Below, one piece after another: positions 17,533 through 25,149 of a DNA stretch of 64,000 nucleotides. Under the pieces are notes generated by a model. The model had not been told where the DNA came from and did not search any database. It saw only the letters and a list, made by a program, of their open reading frames with translations. Within the stretch, counting starts at the first letter, position 1. Each line of letters begins with the position of its first letter. Source of the DNA: Isoptericola cucumis (GTDB lineage: Bacteria > Actinomycetota > Actinomycetes > Actinomycetales > Cellulomonadaceae); the NCBI RefSeq assembly GCF_014635665.1, contig NZ_BMDG01000014.1, forward strand, positions 1-64,000, given 5' to 3'. A program made the translations under genes and the position numbers.

Positions 17533-18732
17533 TCAGTGCCGGACGTCGAGGGTGATCTCGACGAACCGGGGCCGGTAGATCGAGACGTCCTCGTAGAGGT
17601 CGTCCGGGTCCACCGAGTTGACGTTGTAGGTCACCAGGAGCGTGTCGCCGTCGCGCAGCTCCGGGTGCTCGTGGGCGTTGTAGGCGATGACGTCCGGGTT
17701 CCCGTAGCTGCCGCCGGCGCCGACCTCGGGCATCCGGTGCACCGTGGCGCCGCCGGTGAAGGGGCCCGTCGGCGAGCAGCTCGTGTACGCCTTGATCTCG
17801 CTGCTGAACGGCACCGAGGTGTCCTGCGTGACCAGGAGCCAGCCGTCCCGGTAGGGCGTGACGCTGTACTCGTTGGCGACGCCGGGCAGCACCCGGGCGG
17901 AGGCGGCCTCGTCGCGCACCCAGCGCTCGCCGTCCCAGTACCGCCACCGGTCGAGGTCGGCGAGGTCGCCGCCCGGCACCTTGGCGACGTGCATGAACTT
18001 CTCGGCACCCCGGTCCTCCACGCCGTAGACGAGCAGGTGCCCGCCGGCGCGCTGGTACCAGGACGCCCACTGGATCCCGGCGCCGTCCGGCAGCGGGCTG
18101 GTCTCCTCGACCTGGCCCGTGGCGGTGTCGACGGTCGCCACCGACGACCCGCTCCAGCCCCAGTCCCACGTGCCCTCACCGAAGCGGGCGAACTCGAGCA
18201 CCCCGACCTGCAGGTCCCCCCGCCGGGTCTCGAGGCCGGCTCCGAACCAGTGCCAGGCCCCGTCCGGGTCCGGTCCCACGATGCTCTCGGGGGCGTCGGG
18301 GGTTCCCCCCGTCACCGTCGAGAGCTCGTCGCCGTCCTGCAGGACGATCGAGTTGTTGAGGAACGGCGTGCTCTCCGGACGGGTGCCGTCCGGGTTCACC
18401 GGGCCGAGGAACGTGTCGGAGAAGATCCACGCCAGCGACCCGTCGCGCAGCGGCACCGAGTACGTGCTGTCGGCGCCCGTCCAGCCCGCCCCCGAGTCGG
18501 CGTACGCGGTGAACGTCTCGGTCAGCGGCGAGGATGCGACGCCGCTCGCCCTGACGGTGGCGCCGTCCAGCGAGCAGGACCCGGCCCCGCCGGCGGTTCC
18601 GGCGCCGGCCGCGTGCGCGGCTGCCGGGCCGACGCCGGCGGCCGCGGCACCGGGCGCCGTGAGGGCGCCGCCGCTCAGCGCGATCCCGCAGGCCAGCACG
18701 CCCGCGAGGGCTCCCTTGCGTGTCGTGTGCAT
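17533..18732 (-). CDS. secreted beta-propeller protein (DUF4185/DUF5005-like)
   Basis: A 399-residue exported protein: signal peptide (basic N-terminus, hydrophobic ACGIALSGGALT, APGAAAA cleavage region), an Ala/Gly-rich linker, then repeats with propeller-type blade motifs such as DGSLAWIFSDTFLG, GAWHWFGAGLE, GDTLLVTYNVNS. Proteins of this kind resemble five-bladed glycosidase propellers and sit in glycan operons; activity is not established. The start at 18732 is chosen among three close in-frame starts (18741, 18738, 18732) because GGAG lies 8 bases before it. As the second gene of the operon it probably acts on, or binds, the extracellular substrate. Confidence 0.7.
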   Translation of the reverse strand: MHTTRKGALAGVLACGIALSGGALTAPGAAAAGVGPAAAHAAGAGTAGGAGSCSLDGATVRASGVASSPLTETFTAYADSGAGWTGADSTYSVPLRDGSLAWIFSDTFLGPVNPDGTRPESTPFLNNSIVLQDGDELSTVTGGTPDAPESIVGPDPDGAWHWFGAGLETRRGDLQVGVLEFARFGEGTWDWGWSGSSVATVDTATGQVEETSPLPDGAGIQWASWYQRAGGHLLVYGVEDRGAEKFMHVAKVPGGDLADLDRWRYWDGERWVRDEAASARVLPGVANEYSVTPYRDGWLLVTQDTSVPFSSEIKAYTSCSPTGPFTGGATVHRMPEVGAGGSYGNPDVIAYNAHEHPELRDGDTLLVTYNVNSVDPDDLYEDVSIYRPRFVEITLDVRH

Positions 18733-18759
18733 CGTCATCACTCCGTCGTGATCGTGGTC

Positions 18760-18804
18760 GTCGTGCGGGTGGTGGTCGTGCGGGTGGTGGTCGTGCGGGT
18801 GGTC
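18760..18804 (-). repeat. 15-bp tandem repeat overlapping the gntR stop
   Basis: Three copies of GTCGTGCGGGTGGTG (18760-18774, 18775-18789, 18790-18804 with the last base changed) abut the stop codon of the GntR gene at 18803-18805. It occupies most of the gap before the propeller gene. Confidence 0.85.
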
Positions 18805-19504
18805 AGTCCTTCGCCGGGCCGATGGCCCCGGCGACGTCGGTGAGGTGCTCGTGCATCCGCCGCGCCACCTCGTCGGCCTCCCCGGCCGTGATGAGCCGCA
18901 CGAGCTCCGCGTGCTCCTCGTAGTCGGCGCGCGGGTCGCCGTGCAGCGTGAGGATCCGCCGCTGGTCCTCGGCGTGCAGCAGGAGGATCACGTCGAGCAC
19001 CTCGGCGACGATGCGGTTGCCCGCCGCGTCGGCGATCGCGCGGTGCAGGTCGACGTTCACCCGCCACAGGCGGTCCTCGCCGGTGGTCAGGCACCGGTGC
19101 GCGTCCTGCAGCAGGTCGGCGAGCCGCGCGACCGCCGCCGGCTCGCGCACCGTCGCCGCCTGGTGCGCGATGGCGGGCTCGATCAGCACGCGCGCCTGGA
19201 CGAGCTCCACGAGGCGCTCGCGGTCGGCGGGCGGCAGGACCGCGTTGGGCAGCACGCTCCGGTTGTAGTTCTCCCCCACGTAGATACCGGAGCCGTGGCG
19301 GAACGACAGGATGCCGAGCCCCTCGAGCCGGCGCAGCGCCTCGCGCATGGTGGGGACGGCGACGCCGAACCGCGCGGCCAGGTCGCGCTGCGGGCCGATC
19401 CGCTCTCCCGCGACGAGGCCCTCCTCGCCGATCATCCGGATCACGGCCTCGGCCAGGCTCCCGCTGAGCGTGGGGCGCGCGAGGTGCCCGGTCTCCGTCG
19501 TCAT
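18803..19504 (-). CDS. GntR-family regulator (FadR subfamily)
   Basis: A 233-residue regulator. The N-terminal winged helix contains ERIGPQRDLAARFGVAVPTMREALRRLEGLGIL with the recognition helix around PTMREALRRLE. The C-terminal FCD domain is all-helical with the metal-binding pattern VDLHRAIADAAGN and EHAELVRLI. The ATG at 19504 is used; a GTG at 19522 lies inside the operator palindrome and is unlikely. First gene of the operon running to 8006. FadR-type proteins usually respond to carboxylic acids, which fits an inducer such as an aldonate or aldarate. Confidence 0.88.
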   Translation of the reverse strand: MTTETGHLARPTLSGSLAEAVIRMIGEEGLVAGERIGPQRDLAARFGVAVPTMREALRRLEGLGILSFRHGSGIYVGENYNRSVLPNAVLPPADRERLVELVQARVLIEPAIAHQAATVREPAAVARLADLLQDAHRCLTTGEDRLWRVNVDLHRAIADAAGNRIVAEVLDVILLLHAEDQRRILTLHGDPRADYEEHAELVRLITAGEADEVARRMHEHLTDVAGAIGPAKD

Positions 19505-19507
19505 GGG

Positions 19508-19524
19508 AAGTGATCTAATCACTT
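19508..19524 (-). promoter_or_regulatory. GntR operator overlapping the gntR leader
   Basis: Perfect inverted repeat of two 7-bp arms (AAGTGAT at 19508-19514, ATCACTT at 19518-19524) around CTA, three bases upstream of the gntR ATG. A further TGATCA half-palindrome follows at 19524-19529. GTGAT-N3-ATCAC has the shape of FadR-subfamily operators. Binding here would repress the regulator and the nine genes after it. Confidence 0.72.
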
Positions 19525-19678
19525 GATCACCAGAATGTGAAGTGGGTCATGACGCGGGGCGCGGACGCGTGGCGGGCTTGTGGGCGAAATCGCGGTCGCC
19601 CCGCATCGGACCGACGGACGGCGCCTCTTTCCCAGGGCGGCCACCCCGACCGCCACCGTCCCCGAAAGAGGCACCGCC

Positions 19679-20251
19679 ATGTCCGTCGCCGACCCGGTGC
19701 GCCGCACCAGCACCGCACCCGCACCGTCCGCTCCGACCACCGCCCCGGCCCCGACGCCGCCGCTCACCCGCTCGCAGCGCCTGGCCGGGCGGGTCGCCCG
19801 GTGGGCCGACACGGCCGTCACCGCGCTGGCCCTGTTCCTCACCCGGTGGTCCGTGCCCGCGCTCCGCGTGGCGCTCGGCCTCGTGTTCCTCGGGTTCGGG
19901 GCGCTGAAGCTCTTCCCGGGCGCCAGCCCCGCCGAGACCATCGCCGCACGCACGGTCGAGACGCTTACCCTCGGGCTCGTCCCCGGCGCGGCGGCCGTCG
20001 TGCTCACCGCGCTCATGGAGATCTTCATCGGGATCACGCTGGTCAGCGGCCGGCTCCTGAGGCTGGGGCTGCTGGTCCTCGCCGTCGCGATGGTCGGCAT
20101 CCTGTCCCCCGTCGCGCTGTTCGGCGCCGAGCTGTTCGGCCACGGCGTGACGCTCATGGGCCAGTACGTCCTCAAGGACGTCGTCCTCGTCGCCGGCGCG
20201 GCCGTCGTCGCCGCCGTCGCCCTGGGCGCACGGCTGCGGCGCGAGGCCTAG
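19679..20251 (+). CDS. DoxX-like integral membrane protein
   Basis: A 190-residue protein: a Pro/Ala-rich cytoplasmic tail of about 45 residues, then four membrane segments beginning SVPALRVALGLVFLGFGALKLFPG, with ALMEIFIGITLVSG in the second. The layout and the GALKLFPG motif are those of DoxX/DUF417-type proteins, several of which are linked to thiol or oxidative stress, though their biochemistry is poorly known. The ATG at 19679 follows AAAGAGGC. The 174 bases upstream separate it from the divergent gntR gene. No partner gene is evident. Confidence 0.68.
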   Translation: MSVADPVRRTSTAPAPSAPTTAPAPTPPLTRSQRLAGRVARWADTAVTALALFLTRWSVPALRVALGLVFLGFGALKLFPGASPAETIAARTVETLTLGLVPGAAAVVLTALMEIFIGITLVSGRLLRLGLLVLAVAMVGILSPVALFGAELFGHGVTLMGQYVLKDVVLVAGAAVVAAVALGARLRREA

Positions 20252-20319
20252 CCCCGGGGAAGCACGCCGTGCGCGAACACGGGAGGGTCGCCGGAGGATC
20301 CCCCGTTACCGTGAGGGGC

Positions 20320-21102
20320 GTGAGCACGCACGCCGACAGCGCCCCCGGCCGCCCGGCCCCCGAGGCCGCCGAGATCCGCGCCCTCGTCGGTCAGCTGCGC
20401 CGCCTGGCCCTGACCTACAAGTTCGGCATCGACGAGGTCATGACCAAGATCGGGATCCTGCGCGACGAGTTCCGGCACATGCAGAACTACAACCCCGTCG
20501 AGCACGTCGGGTCCCGGCTCAAGTCGCTGGAGTCGATCGTCGCCAAGTGCCGGCGCAAGGGCATCCCGCTCACCCCCGAGGCCGTGCGGGAGCGGATGTT
20601 CGACATCGCCGGCGTCCGGGTCACCTGCAGCTTCGTGTCGGACATCTACCGCGTGCGCGACATGCTCGTCGGCCAGTCCGACCTGACGCTCCTCGAGGAG
20701 CGCGACTACATCGCCCACCCGAAGGCCAACGGCTACAAGTCGCTGCACCTCATCGTGCAGGTCCCGGTGTACCTCTCGGACCGCGTCGAGGACGTGATCG
20801 TCGAGATCCAGCTGCGGACCATCGCCATGGACTTCTGGGCGAGTCTCGAGCACAAGATCTACTACAAGTACTCCCGCGACGTCCCGCGGCACCTGACCGA
20901 CTCCCTCAAGCTGGCCGCCGACGTCGCCGCCTCGCTGGACAGCTCGATGGAGCGGATCCACGACGAGGTGAAGGCCATCTCGGGCGAGGAGCAGCCGGTC
21001 GAGCAGCGCGACGACCTGCTCAGCCCCGAGGAGATGCTGCGCAGCTTCTGGACGTCCGCCGACGCCGCCGACGAGGTCGTCCGCGCCCGGCGCGAGTTCT
21101 GA
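20320..21102 (+). CDS. small alarmone synthetase (RelA/SpoT-domain GTP pyrophosphokinase)
   Basis: A 260-residue stand-alone synthetase that would transfer pyrophosphate from ATP to GTP/GDP to make (p)ppGpp. Conserved synthetase segments are AGVRVTCSFVSDIYRVRDML, the substrate-binding RDYIAHPKANGYKSLH, and EIQLRTIAMDFWASLEHKIYYK with the catalytic glutamate. No HD hydrolase, TGS or ACT domain is present, so it resembles RelQ/YjbM proteins rather than long Rel. The GTG at 20320 is chosen because TACCGT (20307-20312) lies 7 bases before it, a leaderless arrangement; a GTG at 20311 lies inside that box. Confidence 0.9.
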   Translation: MSTHADSAPGRPAPEAAEIRALVGQLRRLALTYKFGIDEVMTKIGILRDEFRHMQNYNPVEHVGSRLKSLESIVAKCRRKGIPLTPEAVRERMFDIAGVRVTCSFVSDIYRVRDMLVGQSDLTLLEERDYIAHPKANGYKSLHLIVQVPVYLSDRVEDVIVEIQLRTIAMDFWASLEHKIYYKYSRDVPRHLTDSLKLAADVAASLDSSMERIHDEVKAISGEEQPVEQRDDLLSPEEMLRSFWTSADAADEVVRARREF

Positions 21103-21117
21103 CCCGCCAGGGCGGGT
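21102..21117. terminator. short hairpin between convergent genes
   Basis: Inverted repeat ACCCGCC-AG-GGCGGGT overlapping the end of the alarmone synthetase gene and just before the convergent stop at 21122. The stem is 7 bp with a 2-base loop and there is no T-run, so termination is only possible, not sure. Confidence 0.35.
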
Positions 21118-21121
21118 GCAG

Positions 21122-21640
21122 TCAGCCCACCGACCGGCGGTGGCGCTCGGCGAGCTCCTGGTACTCGATCGCGTTGCTGCGCACGCGCTCCGCGCCGGCC
21201 TCGTCCAGCTCGCCGCGGACCTTGGCGGGGACGCCGACGGCGAGGTGGCCGGCCGGGACCTCCTGACCCTCGCGCACCAGCGCGCCCGCGGCCACGAACG
21301 CCCCCTCGCCCACGACCGCGCCGTTGAGCAGCGTGGCCCCCATGCCGACGAGGCTGCCGTCGTGCACGGTGGCGCCGTGGATGATCGCCCCGTGCCCGAC
21401 GCCCACGCCGGCGCCGATCCTCGTGGGGACGCCCGTGTCCGTGTGGACCACGCAGTTGTCCTGGATGTTCGAGCCCGCGCCGAGCTCGATCGAGTCCATG
21501 TCGCCGCGCAGCACGGCGCCGTAGAAGACGCTCGCGCGCGGGCCGATGCGGACCTGCCCGACGATCGTCGCCGTCGGGGCGATCCACGCCGTGGGGTCGA
21601 TCTCGGGGATATGACCGTCGAAGGGGAGCACCGTCGCCAT
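21122..21640 (-). CDS. gamma-carbonic-anhydrase-like hexapeptide-repeat protein
   Basis: A 172-residue left-handed beta-helix protein. Hexapeptide repeats run from PTAWIAPTATIVGQVRIGPRASVFYGAVLRGD through NIQDNCVVHTDTG to VGHGAIIHGATVHDGSLVGMGATLLNGA. Histidines in CVVHTD and GHGAIIHG match the zinc ligands of gamma carbonic anhydrases. Members such as YrdA/PaaY often show weak or no hydratase activity, so function is open. Minus-strand TAGGGT (21654-21649) lies 8 bases before the ATG, giving it its own leaderless promoter separate from the sulfur operon upstream. Confidence 0.82.
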   Translation of the reverse strand: MATVLPFDGHIPEIDPTAWIAPTATIVGQVRIGPRASVFYGAVLRGDMDSIELGAGSNIQDNCVVHTDTGVPTRIGAGVGVGHGAIIHGATVHDGSLVGMGATLLNGAVVGEGAFVAAGALVREGQEVPAGHLAVGVPAKVRGELDEAGAERVRSNAIEYQELAERHRRSVG

Positions 21641-21651
21641 GACTCGGGACC

Positions 21652-22143
21652 CTATCGCGCGCGGGCTGCGCCGGACGCGGGCCGCAGGCGCAGGCCCAGC
21701 AGGTACAGCTCGCAGCCGAGGCACAGACCCACGACCGCGTTGAGCGCGGCGGCCACGAAGGCGATCCCCGCCGCCCACGGCACCGCCACGAGCACCCCCG
21801 CCAGGCCGAGCGCCACCCCGACACCCGTCACGACCAGCCCCACGACCTGCGCGAAACGCGGCGGGCGCGGGTCCTCCAGGTCGGCCGCCGGCCCCAGCCG
21901 CGGGCGCACCAGCGCCCTGAAGAGCCACCCCTGCACGGTGCCCTGCGCCCCGCGCACGGCACCCAGCAGGAACCCCGCCGACACGACGGCGAGGAGCACG
22001 AGCCCGGCGGTCGTCGCCCCGAGCAGCACGACGACGGCGAGCAGCACCGCGGTGAGACCCGCTCCGACGCGCGGCCCGCGGGGGTCGATACCCGGCGGCG
22101 CCGGCCGTGCCGAGGTCGGGGGTGTCGCGTGCTCGTGGGTCAT
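21652..22143 (-). CDS. DUF4395 membrane protein
   Basis: A 163-residue membrane protein with the DUF4395 signature: IDPRGPRVGAGLTAVLLA at the start, DLEDPRPPRFAQVVGLVVT in the middle, and the closing cysteine pair LCLGCELYLLGLRL. About four membrane helices. Family members neighbour thioredoxin-like and rhodanese-type genes, as here, and are thought to take part in membrane thiol/sulfur chemistry; the cysteines of CLGC are the likely reactive groups. The start at 22143 has GAGGAG 6 bases upstream; an in-frame ATG at 22179 has none. Confidence 0.8.
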   Translation of the reverse strand: MTHEHATPPTSARPAPPGIDPRGPRVGAGLTAVLLAVVVLLGATTAGLVLLAVVSAGFLLGAVRGAQGTVQGWLFRALVRPRLGPAADLEDPRPPRFAQVVGLVVTGVGVALGLAGVLVAVPWAAGIAFVAAALNAVVGLCLGCELYLLGLRLRPASGAARAR

Positions 22144-22192
22144 GCGCTGCTCCTCGGTCGCTTCGTCTCGGGTGGGCATTCGTGCGTAGGGC

Positions 22193-22657
22193 TCAGGCCC
22201 GCGCGACCGCGTCGACGGCGTCGAGCGCGCGTCGCGCCTGGGCCACCGTCATCGCCCCGCTGCTGCGCGCCGACTCGGCGCCGGCGGGGTCGAGCACGAG
22301 CACGGTGGGTGTGGTCAGGACGGCGAGCTCGCGCGTCAGGCCGAGGTGCTCCTCCACGTCGAGCTCGTGGTGCACCACGCCGTCCGCCCCGCCGGCGACG
22401 TCGGCCAGCGCCCGCGCCGTCGCCCGGCACGGCGCGCACACCCGGGCGCTGAGCTGGACGAACGTGGCCCGCTCACCGAGCGTGACGCCGTGCGCCGCCC
22501 AGTCGACGTCGCCGTTCCGCCGCACGGTGCGCACGCGGCCCTGCCGCGAGCGCCACACCAGGCCCAGGACGGCCGTGAGCAGCACCAGTGCGGCCAGCAC
22601 CGCCGGCTGTGCGGCCACGCGTCGCCCCTCCGGTCCGTGGGACAGGTCCCGGGCCAT
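22193..22657 (-). CDS. membrane-anchored thioredoxin-like protein
   Basis: A 154-residue protein with one N-terminal membrane segment (VLAALVLLTAVLGLVW) and a thioredoxin-fold domain. The redox motif is CAPC (SARVCAPCRATARAL) and the cis-proline loop is LTTPTVLVLD. Signals for the start are weak, so the N-terminus is uncertain by a few residues. Placed between the small cysteine-rich gene and DUF4395, it probably reduces disulfides or persulfides at the membrane in the sulfur-stress operon. Confidence 0.77.
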   Translation of the reverse strand: MARDLSHGPEGRRVAAQPAVLAALVLLTAVLGLVWRSRQGRVRTVRRNGDVDWAAHGVTLGERATFVQLSARVCAPCRATARALADVAGGADGVVHHELDVEEHLGLTRELAVLTTPTVLVLDPAGAESARSSGAMTVAQARRALDAVDAVARA

Positions 22658-22719
22658 CTTCGTCCGCCCCGCCGCGCGGGTCGACGGGGCGACCGGATGG
22701 CGGACAGGCGTGGGCACCG

Positions 22720-22881
22720 TCAGCGGCCGAAGAGCCGCGCGAGGAAGCCGCTCGGGCGGACGTCCTCGTGGCCGGGGCAGCGCCGGTTCGCGGGGACCGT
22801 GCGCATGACGTCGTCGACGTGCCGGCCGCAGCCGGTCCAGGTCGTCTTGCCGCAGGTCGTGCAGGTGGCGGGTTGGCACAT
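22720..22881 (-). CDS. 53-residue cysteine-rich (zinc-ribbon-like) protein
   Basis: Short gene starting MCQPATCTTCGKTTWTGCGR and ending FLARLFGR. Six cysteines and two histidines occur in a pattern C-x4-C-x2-C-x7-C, then H and C-P-G-H, so it could bind one zinc ion or carry reactive thiols. The ATG at 22881 has GAAGGAACC a few bases upstream. It lies in line between the CstR-like regulator and the thioredoxin-like gene, all on the same strand with short gaps, so it belongs to the same operon. Similar small proteins occur widely in actinobacteria to my knowledge; no function is assigned. Confidence 0.8.
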   Translation of the reverse strand: MCQPATCTTCGKTTWTGCGRHVDDVMRTVPANRRCPGHEDVRPSGFLARLFGR

Positions 22882-22926
22882 GGGTGGTTCCTTCGTTCGG
22901 GGACGGGCGGGGTCGGGCGGGGACGG

Positions 22927-23283
22927 TCAGGCGAGCATGAGGAAGAGCTTCTCCAGCTCCCCGGTGGTGAGGCCCTGCTCGGCCTCCGCCGCGTCGGGGT
23001 CGCGCACGCAGTCCTTCATCGCCGTCGCGACGATGGCGAAGCCGGCACGGTCGAGGGCGCTCGTCGCGGCGGCGAGCTGGGTGACGACGTCGCGGCACGG
23101 CTTGTCCGCCTCGACGGCGGCGATGACGCCGTCGAGCTGGCCCCGCGCGCGGCGCAGGCGGTTGAGGATGCGGCGCTGGGCGTCGGCGTCGTGCGTCGCC
23201 GCGGCGGGCGTCGTGGCGGGCGTCGTGGCGGGCGTCGTGGCGGGCGTCGTGGCGGGCGTGGGCGTGGCTGGCGTGGTGGTCAT
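22927..23283 (-). CDS. CsoR-family regulator, CstR-like (persulfide sensor type)
   Basis: A 118-residue DUF156/CsoR-family repressor, all-helical. The core runs RILNRLRRARGQLDGVIAAVEADKPCRDVVTQLAAATSALDRAG. The copper ligand set of CsoR (Cys-His-Cys) is incomplete: C63 and C92 are present at the right spacing (29) but the histidine position (88) is alanine. That dithiol-only pattern is that of CstR proteins, which form di- and trisulfides with reactive sulfur. The N-terminus carries a TTPA repeat encoded by four copies of a 12-bp unit (23204-23251). It sits one gene after the CoA-disulfide reductase-rhodanese, and a family-type operator lies at 25074-25089. Confidence 0.85.
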   Translation of the reverse strand: MTTTPATPTPATTPATTPATTPATTPAAATHDADAQRRILNRLRRARGQLDGVIAAVEADKPCRDVVTQLAAATSALDRAGFAIVATAMKDCVRDPDAAEAEQGLTTGELEKLFLMLA

Positions 23284-23327
23284 GGCGCGTTCCTTCGTGG
23301 GTGCGGCGAAAGGTGGGCAGGTCGTCG

Positions 23328-25064
23328 TCAGGCGGGCCCGTCCGCGGTGAGGAGCTCGGCGGCGCGGGGCCCGAGCGCGGCACGCAGGGTGAGGGTCCCG
23401 CCGGAGAGGGACGCCGAGTCGAGACCCGACTGGGTGAGCACGCGGTGCGCGATCGCGGACCGGACGCCCGAGGCGCACAGGACGCGCACGGGCCGGCCGG
23501 CCGCCTCGGCCCGCACCTCCGCGAGCCGTTCGCGCAGCTCGGTGTGCGGGACGTTGAGGGCGCCGGGCAGGTGCCCGGTGACGAACTCCGCCTTGCTCCG
23601 CACGTCGAGCACGAGGGCGCCGGAGAGCACGGCGTCGACGTCCTGGGCGTACCAGAGCCGCAGGGTGCCGTCGAGGACGTTCTGGGCCAGCATGCCGGCG
23701 AGGTTCACGGGGTCCTTCGCCTGCCCGTACGGCGGCGAGTACGCCAGGTCGAGGTCGATGAGGTCGCCGGCGGTCATCCCGGCGCGGATCGCCGTGGCGA
23801 GCACGTCGATCCGCTTGTCGACCCCGTCGGCGCCCACGGCCTGCGCCCCGAGCAGCCGCCCGTCGTCGGCGCCGAGGTGGAGCAGCAGGTGGACCTGGCC
23901 GGCGCCCGGGAAGTAGCCGGCGTGCTGGTTCGGGTGCAGGTGCACCGTCCGGTAGGCGATGCCGGCGGTCTCGAGCGCGGCGCGGTTCGCGCCGGTCAGC
24001 GCCGCGGTGAGCGAGCCCACCCGCACGATGGCGGTGCCCACCGGGTCGGGGATCGGCCGGGCGGTGCCGGGCCGCAGGATGTCGTCGGCGACGAGGCGTC
24101 CCGCGCGGTTGGCCGGGCCGGCCAGCGCGACGGGGCGGCGGGCGCCCGTGACCGGGTCGGTGCTGACCGTGGCGTCGCCGACCGCCCACACGCCCGGCAC
24201 GGACGTGCGCCCGTGCGCATCGACGACGACGGCGCCGCGCTCGCACGCCACGCCGGCAGCCTCGAAGACGGACGTGTCGGGCCGCACCCCGGTGGCCAGG
24301 ACGACCAGGTCCGCGGCGAGCCGGGTGCCGTCCGCGAGGACGACGGTGTCGCGCTCCGCCTCGTGGACGACGGACTCCGCAGCGACGCCGGTGTGCACCG
24401 CCACGCCCAGCCGGCGCAGCTCGTCGGCGACGAGCTGCGCCAGCTCGTCCTCGAAGGGCGGCAGCGGGTGCGGGGCGAGCTCGACGACGGCGACCTCCAG
24501 GCCCTGCTGCGCCAGCGCCTCGGCGGCCTCGACGCCGATGAACCCGGCGCCGAGCACGACGGCGTGGCGGGCGCCGTCGCGCACCGCCCCGCGCAGCTCG
24601 AGGGCGTCCGGGACCGTCCGCAGCGTGCGCACGCGCGGGGAGTCCAGCCCCGGCAGGGGCGGCCGCGACGCCTGGGCGCCCGGCGCCAGGACGAGGGCGT
24701 CGTAGGCGACCTGCTCGGTCCCGGCCGTCCTGCGCACGGTGACGGTGCGCGCCCGGGGGTCCAGGCCGACCACGTCGTGCCCGGTCCGCACGTCGAGGGC
24801 GAGGGCGGCGCGCAGCGACTCCGGGGTCTGGACCAGCAGGGCGGCCGGGTCGGTGATCTCGCCGCCCACGTAGTAGGGCAGCCCGCAGTTCGCGTACGAG
24901 ACGTGCTCGCCGCGCTCGAGGACGACGATCTCGGCGGTCTCGTCGAGGCGGCGTGCGCGGGCGGCCGCGCTCATGCCGCCGGCGACGCCTCCGACGACGA
25001 CGATCCGCTTCGGGCCGGTGCCCGCTGCCGGGCGGTCGGACGGGGGGTTCTCTGTCGTAGCCAC
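23328..25064 (-). CDS. CoA-disulfide reductase fused to rhodanese (FAD-dependent)
   Basis: A 578-residue flavoprotein disulfide reductase with C-terminal rhodanese domain. FAD motif IVVVGGVAGGMSAAARARR, active-site cysteine C60 in SYANCGLPYYVGG (the CoADR single-cysteine type), NAD motif VVLGAGFIGVEAAEAL, second FAD motif GVWAVGDAT, then the rhodanese with catalytic C530 (VLCASGVRS). Such fusions reduce CoA disulfide, CoA persulfide or polysulfides with NAD(P)H. The GTG at 25064 lies 6 bases after a TATAGT box, giving a leaderless start; the promoter overlaps a perfect CsoR-type palindrome. First gene of the sulfur operon. Confidence 0.9.
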   Translation of the reverse strand: MATTENPPSDRPAAGTGPKRIVVVGGVAGGMSAAARARRLDETAEIVVLERGEHVSYANCGLPYYVGGEITDPAALLVQTPESLRAALALDVRTGHDVVGLDPRARTVTVRRTAGTEQVAYDALVLAPGAQASRPPLPGLDSPRVRTLRTVPDALELRGAVRDGARHAVVLGAGFIGVEAAEALAQQGLEVAVVELAPHPLPPFEDELAQLVADELRRLGVAVHTGVAAESVVHEAERDTVVLADGTRLAADLVVLATGVRPDTSVFEAAGVACERGAVVVDAHGRTSVPGVWAVGDATVSTDPVTGARRPVALAGPANRAGRLVADDILRPGTARPIPDPVGTAIVRVGSLTAALTGANRAALETAGIAYRTVHLHPNQHAGYFPGAGQVHLLLHLGADDGRLLGAQAVGADGVDKRIDVLATAIRAGMTAGDLIDLDLAYSPPYGQAKDPVNLAGMLAQNVLDGTLRLWYAQDVDAVLSGALVLDVRSKAEFVTGHLPGALNVPHTELRERLAEVRAEAAGRPVRVLCASGVRSAIAHRVLTQSGLDSASLSGGTLTLRAALGPRAAELLTADGPA

Positions 25065-25070
25065 GCGACC

Positions 25071-25089
25071 ACTATACCCCCGGGGGTAT
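25071..25089 (-). promoter_or_regulatory. CsoR/CstR operator overlapping the -10 of the reductase promoter
   Basis: Perfect 16-bp palindrome ATACCCCCGGGGGTAT at 25074-25089. The arm ATACCCC is the hallmark of CsoR-family operators. The TATAGT -10 box (25076-25071 on the minus strand) shares three bases with it, and transcription should begin at or near the GTG at 25064, so bound repressor would exclude RNA polymerase. The CsoR-family gene at 22927 is the obvious ligand. Confidence 0.85.
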
Positions 25090-25149
25090 CTGCTGCCGCG
25101 CACGATCCCGCGGGAACCTCCTCGACAGCGACCGGGACGACGACGTGGG

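Noticed and set aside
23204-23251. 12-bp repeats as a CRISPR-like or regulatory array
   Set aside because: Repeats are contiguous without spacers and in frame, coding TTPA in the regulator's N-terminus.
22927-23283. CsoR as a copper-responsive repressor
   Set aside because: The His of the Cys-His-Cys copper site is alanine (position 88), and no copper exporter or chaperone gene is nearby; sulfur enzymes are.
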